DNA from: Calditrichota bacterium
GTDB taxonomy: Bacteria > Calditrichota > Calditrichia > RBG-13-44-9
Direction: 5' to 3'
DNA length: 16,982 nucleotides
NCBI GenBank assembly: GCA_016934605.1
Contig: JAFGSO010000222.1
Coordinates: 1-16,982, forward strand
Below the pieces are notes generated by a model. That model was not told where the DNA came from, ran no database searches, and saw only the letters and a program-made list of their open reading frames with translations. Positions 13,701 through 16,982 of this stretch are shown here, in pieces. How positions within the stretch are numbered: the stretch's first letter is position 1; the number at the start of each line of letters is the position of its first letter. The translations under genes and the position numbers were made by a program.

Positions 13701-16700
13701 ATGGCTTATAATCTTAAATATCGCTGTCATTTTACGGATTTTAAAAACAAAAGAAAATCCAGAGTCGAGATATTTAAAAAGGATTATTCAGGGGATATTA
13801 TTGAACTTAAAGGTGCAGCGAACCCGTTTTCACGGCAATTCAACGAAGCCGAATGGGTTATCGGTTCAGAAGCTATTTTCAGATTTATAACAACTCAAAG
13901 CAAAACATCAGACCTTGACGCTGATTTTTTAGAAAGCGCTTACAAAGATCTTAAATTAAAATATTATCCGGACGGCACGAATTGCGAATTCACAGGATGG
14001 GTAAAACCTGAAAATACAGAACGTGAATTTCACACGAAAAACCCTGTTTACCAGATTTCAGCGACAGATGCAATAAGCGATCTTAAAAATATTAGTTACG
14101 ATAATTCCGGCACGGTCTGGACGGATTCAGTTTCAATTCTTACTTCAATCAAAAGGGCTTTGAACCTTACAGGTATTACAGACAATGATTTTTTTATCCA
14201 GTGTAATACCTATGAGACAGTTCAAATGACTTATGATCAGAATCTTTTTAAAGAGATCGATCATGATTCACGAAGGTTTTACAGCGTAGAGGATGGCGAA
14301 ATCATACCCATGAAAGCCTATGATGTTCTGATTGAATGCATTAAAAATTATAATTGTAAGCTGTTCCAGGACGAAGGATACTGGAAGATCGTAAACGATC
14401 AGGAGCCGGATTCATACAGGGTTATTTATAACTGGTCGGATTTAAGCGTTAAAAGCGCCAGGGCGCAGAATAACCGGATAGTCGATATTAATCATCTAAA
14501 ACCTTATGGAACCGACTGGCCTTTAAGCAAGATTGCCCCGGTCAAAAGATTGAGGATCACTTTCAGGAATAAAAACCTTGGGGACAATGAAATTCTAAAC
14601 GGGGATTTTTCTTCAGGCAATCCGCCTGACAACTGGACAAACTACGGATGGGATTCATTCACAAATCCCGGGGGCTATGCAAAGACGACAGAGACGTCAA
14701 CGAATTACGATACTAAATACATTGAAAGCGATCCCTTTACACTTTCTGGCGTTTCGGATGAAGATCAGCTTGAAATCTCTTTCGATGCAAAACTGAAATC
14801 AATCACATTCAGTACGGGGAATTGGTATCCTAATGTATATGCAGCACTTGTAGATCCTGATGGAGGCGTTTCGTATGGAAGGCAGTATGTTATTTCAATC
14901 GAAGATGGGAAATATGAAACATTGCAGCATAATTTTCCTTTAAACGGGTTAAACGGTGATTATAGATTAAGGCTTTACGTTGAACCCCATCCGGCATCCC
15001 CGACAAGCGAATTGACATATTACTGGGATAATGCTAAAGGTGTTCACAGGAATACGGCAAACACGACAACAGATTCGGTTTACATTTTTGATAATAACGG
15101 AGAAGGTTACAGGGAAGAAGAAATTGAAGTTCTATTCGGTGACAGTTTGCAGAATTCAGACGTAGGGGCTTTAAAAGACGGATCTAACCTGACAGCTTCA
15201 TGGTGCAGGTATAATAAATCGGAAAGCGAAACGATTATTCATCTTTTAGGACAACAGATTATAAACTATAATCAATCTTTTAAAAACAGTTTCAGCGTTG
15301 AAATAATTGACCTTGAAAATATTATAAAATTCGGGAGTGTTCTGCTTTTTAAATCTAAATATTACATATTCAGCAATTTCAAAGAAGATGCTTCTGAAAA
15401 TAATAAAACAGGTGATTTAATACAGATCAATAATTCGGAAGCATCAGTAACAGAATCAATCCAGGGGCTTACTTCAGTCGACGGTGAAAGTGAAGGAACA
15501 GGATCAGGCCAGATAGTACAAGGATCATACTGGCTGCCGACTGCAGAAGGGATTTATACAAATCGGAATGTGGCAGTAGGCATGGCCCCTACCGGGACAT
15601 ATGATCTTGAAATTGCCGGAGATGTGGACATCGGAGGGACATTGTCAGTAGCAATAGATGTAACAGTCGGAGGGACATCGGTTAGCCTTCAGGGGCATAC
15701 CCATGTGGCAGCAGATGTCACAGATCTGGCGACCTGGATCGAGAATAACATTGGTCTGGGTGAATTACATAATGTTGCTCTCGGGAGTGAAGCGCTGGGT
15801 ATGCCGTTGACATACGGAGGATCAAGTTGGGCGCCTGCAAGGTTACAATTCGAGTGGATTGATCCCATGTATTCGGCCAGTCCATCAACAAACGATGTGG
15901 TTAAATGGAGCGGATCCGCCTGGGTAGTAGGTTCCGTTCCGGCATATTCACATGGCTTCGTTGGCGGGCATACGGATACACCAGGTACATACAGCGGATC
16001 TGCAGGATACTTGGTCATGGTGAATAGTACTCCGGATGCGGTCATATTCCAGCCAACAACAGTTTTATATTCATTAAGCCATGACAGCTTTGCGGGTTTT
16101 GTGGCTAATGAACATATCAACCATACCAGTGTTTCGATAATAGCGGGTACAGGGTTGACTGGAGGAGGAACTATCGCAGCATCAAGAACATTGAATTGGG
16201 CTGCTGATTTAGCAGATCTCGGTGATGTAACCGGAACATCAACCCAATGGTACTTCCTGGGATATAACGGAGCTGGAGCATATACGTTTTATCCGGCACG
16301 GCTGGATAAGCTCGGCGATGTTACATATTCGACACCAAGTCAGGATTATGTGGTGAAATATGATTCAGGGAGCGGGTGGATTATAGGATCAGTCCCGGTC
16401 GGATCACACGCTCTGACAGATCATTCGGATATTACAATTTCAGGGGCAGCAGAAGGTGATTATTTAAGGAAATCAGCGGGGGATTGGCAGAATTATCCGC
16501 TGGCGTCTGTTAAGGGTGAAATAAATTACTGGACATTAACAGGAAGTGATGTTTATTATTCTAATAAGGTTGGAATAGGAACAACTCCCCATACTACCGC
16601 ATTTTTACATATTCAAGATGTTGGTTTTACATTACCGTCAATAAGTTCAGCAACGAAATTAATAATTGAAGATTCTGACTATGCTTATGTATCTATAATG

Positions 16701-16982
16701 GCTCCAACAGCAGGAGCATTAAGGTTTGGTGATGCTGCAAGTGAGCAAGCTGGTCAAATTTATTACACTCATTCAAATGATGAAATGAAATTTAAGGCTG
16801 GCGGTAGTGATATGGTTTATATAACAACAGTCGGACTTGGCATTAATGGATCACCCTCTTATGCTCTTGATATTTCAGCAGGATACGTACAGGTAGATTC
16901 AGGATATGGAATAGGAAATTGGAGCGATGGAGCAAATAAGTCAGCAATTGAATTTGGGGATGGAACTTATGGTACGAATTCA
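13701..16982 (+). CDS. Very long tail-tip/fibre protein, C-terminus beyond the window (partial)
   Basis: A single frame runs from ATG 13701 to the window end without a stop (1094 codons seen). Residues 1-290 resemble a Bacteroidota phage tail domain (YNLKYRCHFTDFKNKR, SEAIFRFIT, YQISATDAISDLKNI, NCKLFQDEGYWKIVND). Residues about 297-450 look like a carbohydrate-binding-module-like sandwich (NGDF at 300-303, W312, YYWDN at 440-444). Residues 465-595 resume tail sequence. From about 595 the protein turns fibre-like: QGHTHVAADVTDL (664-676), INHTSVSIIAGTGLTGGG, two LGDV motifs (840 and 871) and two GIG(T/N)-x-P-x-L-I turns (957 and 1044 onward). Such fibres often end in a self-cleaving S74 chaperone, which would lie outside. 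It starts two bases after the tape measure stop. Confidence 0.88.
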   Translation, partial: MAYNLKYRCHFTDFKNKRKSRVEIFKKDYSGDIIELKGAANPFSRQFNEAEWVIGSEAIFRFITTQSKTSDLDADFLESAYKDLKLKYYPDGTNCEFTGWVKPENTEREFHTKNPVYQISATDAISDLKNISYDNSGTVWTDSVSILTSIKRALNLTGITDNDFFIQCNTYETVQMTYDQNLFKEIDHDSRRFYSVEDGEIIPMKAYDVLIECIKNYNCKLFQDEGYWKIVNDQEPDSYRVIYNWSDLSVKSARAQNNRIVDINHLKPYGTDWPLSKIAPVKRLRITFRNKNLGDNEILNGDFSSGNPPDNWTNYGWDSFTNPGGYAKTTETSTNYDTKYIESDPFTLSGVSDEDQLEISFDAKLKSITFSTGNWYPNVYAALVDPDGGVSYGRQYVISIEDGKYETLQHNFPLNGLNGDYRLRLYVEPHPASPTSELTYYWDNAKGVHRNTANTTTDSVYIFDNNGEGYREEEIEVLFGDSLQNSDVGALKDGSNLTASWCRYNKSESETIIHLLGQQIINYNQSFKNSFSVEIIDLENIIKFGSVLLFKSKYYIFSNFKEDASENNKTGDLIQINNSEASVTESIQGLTSVDGESEGTGSGQIVQGSYWLPTAEGIYTNRNVAVGMAPTGTYDLEIAGDVDIGGTLSVAIDVTVGGTSVSLQGHTHVAADVTDLATWIENNIGLGELHNVALGSEALGMPLTYGGSSWAPARLQFEWIDPMYSASPSTNDVVKWSGSAWVVGSVPAYSHGFVGGHTDTPGTYSGSAGYLVMVNSTPDAVIFQPTTVLYSLSHDSFAGFVANEHINHTSVSIIAGTGLTGGGTIAASRTLNWAADLADLGDVTGTSTQWYFLGYNGAGAYTFYPARLDKLGDVTYSTPSQDYVVKYDSGSGWIIGSVPVGSHALTDHSDITISGAAEGDYLRKSAGDWQNYPLASVKGEINYWTLTGSDVYYSNKVGIGTTPHTTAFLHIQDVGFTLPSISSATKLIIEDSDYAYVSIMAPTAGALRFGDAASEQAGQIYYTHSNDEMKFKAGGSDMVYITTVGLGINGSPSYALDISAGYVQVDSGYGIGNWSDGANKSAIEFGDGTYGTNS
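15631..15678 (+). repeat. Short 12-codon repeat in the fibre gene
   Basis: TCGGAGGGACAT occurs at 15631-15642 and 15667-15678, exactly 36 bases apart and in frame. It encodes GGT-centred beta repeats (DIGGTLSV and TVGGTSVS), as expected for a trimeric beta-helical fibre shaft. Confidence 0.6.
15819..16409 (+). repeat. Two diverged protein-level repeat units in the fibre gene
   Basis: Residues about 707-751 and 857-903 of the tail/fibre protein share a pattern: PARL (712-715 and 865-868), then VVK(W/Y) (733-736 and 884-887), then GSVP (744-747 and 896-899), then SH (750-751 and 902-903). About 150 residues separate the copies. The DNA has drifted, so this is an old duplication. Confidence 0.65.

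Noticed and set aside
15689..16120. A 143-codon open frame on the - strand inside the fibre gene
   Set aside because: It lies wholly opposite the uninterrupted + frame that encodes recognisable fibre motifs. Its translation is cysteine/proline-rich and unlike any family I know.
1..16982. CRISPR array, tRNA, integrase, attachment site, insertion sequence or defence cassette
   Set aside because: No spaced repeats, cloverleaf, recombinase or transposase motifs, or non-phage accessory genes were seen. Apart from the HNH genes the window is a continuous structural operon.

Overview
This window is the packaging, head and tail module of a siphovirus (HK97-type) phage or prophage, read left to right on the + strand with no convincing gene on the - strand. 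The likely host is a member of the Bacteroidota. The start codons sit in A/T-rich leaders with few Shine-Dalgarno sites, base composition is moderate to low GC, and the last gene opens with a tail domain I know from Bacteroidota phages. I see no host gene, integrase, lysis gene, tRNA or CRISPR array, so free phage and integrated prophage cannot be told apart, and genus cannot be assigned.

Layout. Positions 1-141 are a G/C-run-rich leader, possibly a cos or regulatory site. Next come terminase small (142-507) and large (510-2264) subunits, a 106-nt A/T-rich gap, portal (2371-3621), ClpP-like head protease (3596-4441) and major capsid protein (4438-6042, with an unusual hydrophobic N-terminus). 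A candidate decoration protein (6083-6475) and a 58-residue gene (6484-6660) follow. The neck and tail-completion genes run from 6677 to 9183: gp6/gp8-like connector, head closure, a small helix-hairpin-helix protein, a beta-rich structural protein, an HK97 gp10-like protein and the tail terminator. The tail genes are the tube protein (9737-10141), tail assembly chaperones (10160-10869), tape measure (11387-13699) and a very long tail/fibre protein that starts at 13701 and is still open at the window end.

How they work together. The terminase packages DNA through the portal into a shell of capsid protein matured by the ClpP-like protease. The connector, closure, gp10-like and terminator proteins join the head to a tail tube built around the tape measure with the gpG/gpGT chaperones. 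The final gene appears to combine tail tip and receptor-binding fibre in one polypeptide.

Most notable points. (1) The chaperone pair carries a textbook -1 frameshift signal, A AAA AAG followed by a 6-bp stem, so the downstream reading frame is not an independent gene. (2) Two A/T-rich HNH homing-type endonuclease genes (9184-9729 and 10853-11383) interrupt the tail module. The second is bounded by a near-perfect 11-bp repeat containing the tape-measure start codon, and removing it in silico restores an overlapping gpT stop and tape-measure start. (3) The final 3.3 kb is one uninterrupted mosaic frame, easily missed because it has no stop inside the window. (4) The capsid protein frame carries about 58 extra N-terminal residues with two predicted membrane segments. 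I found no clearly new defence or biosynthetic system.
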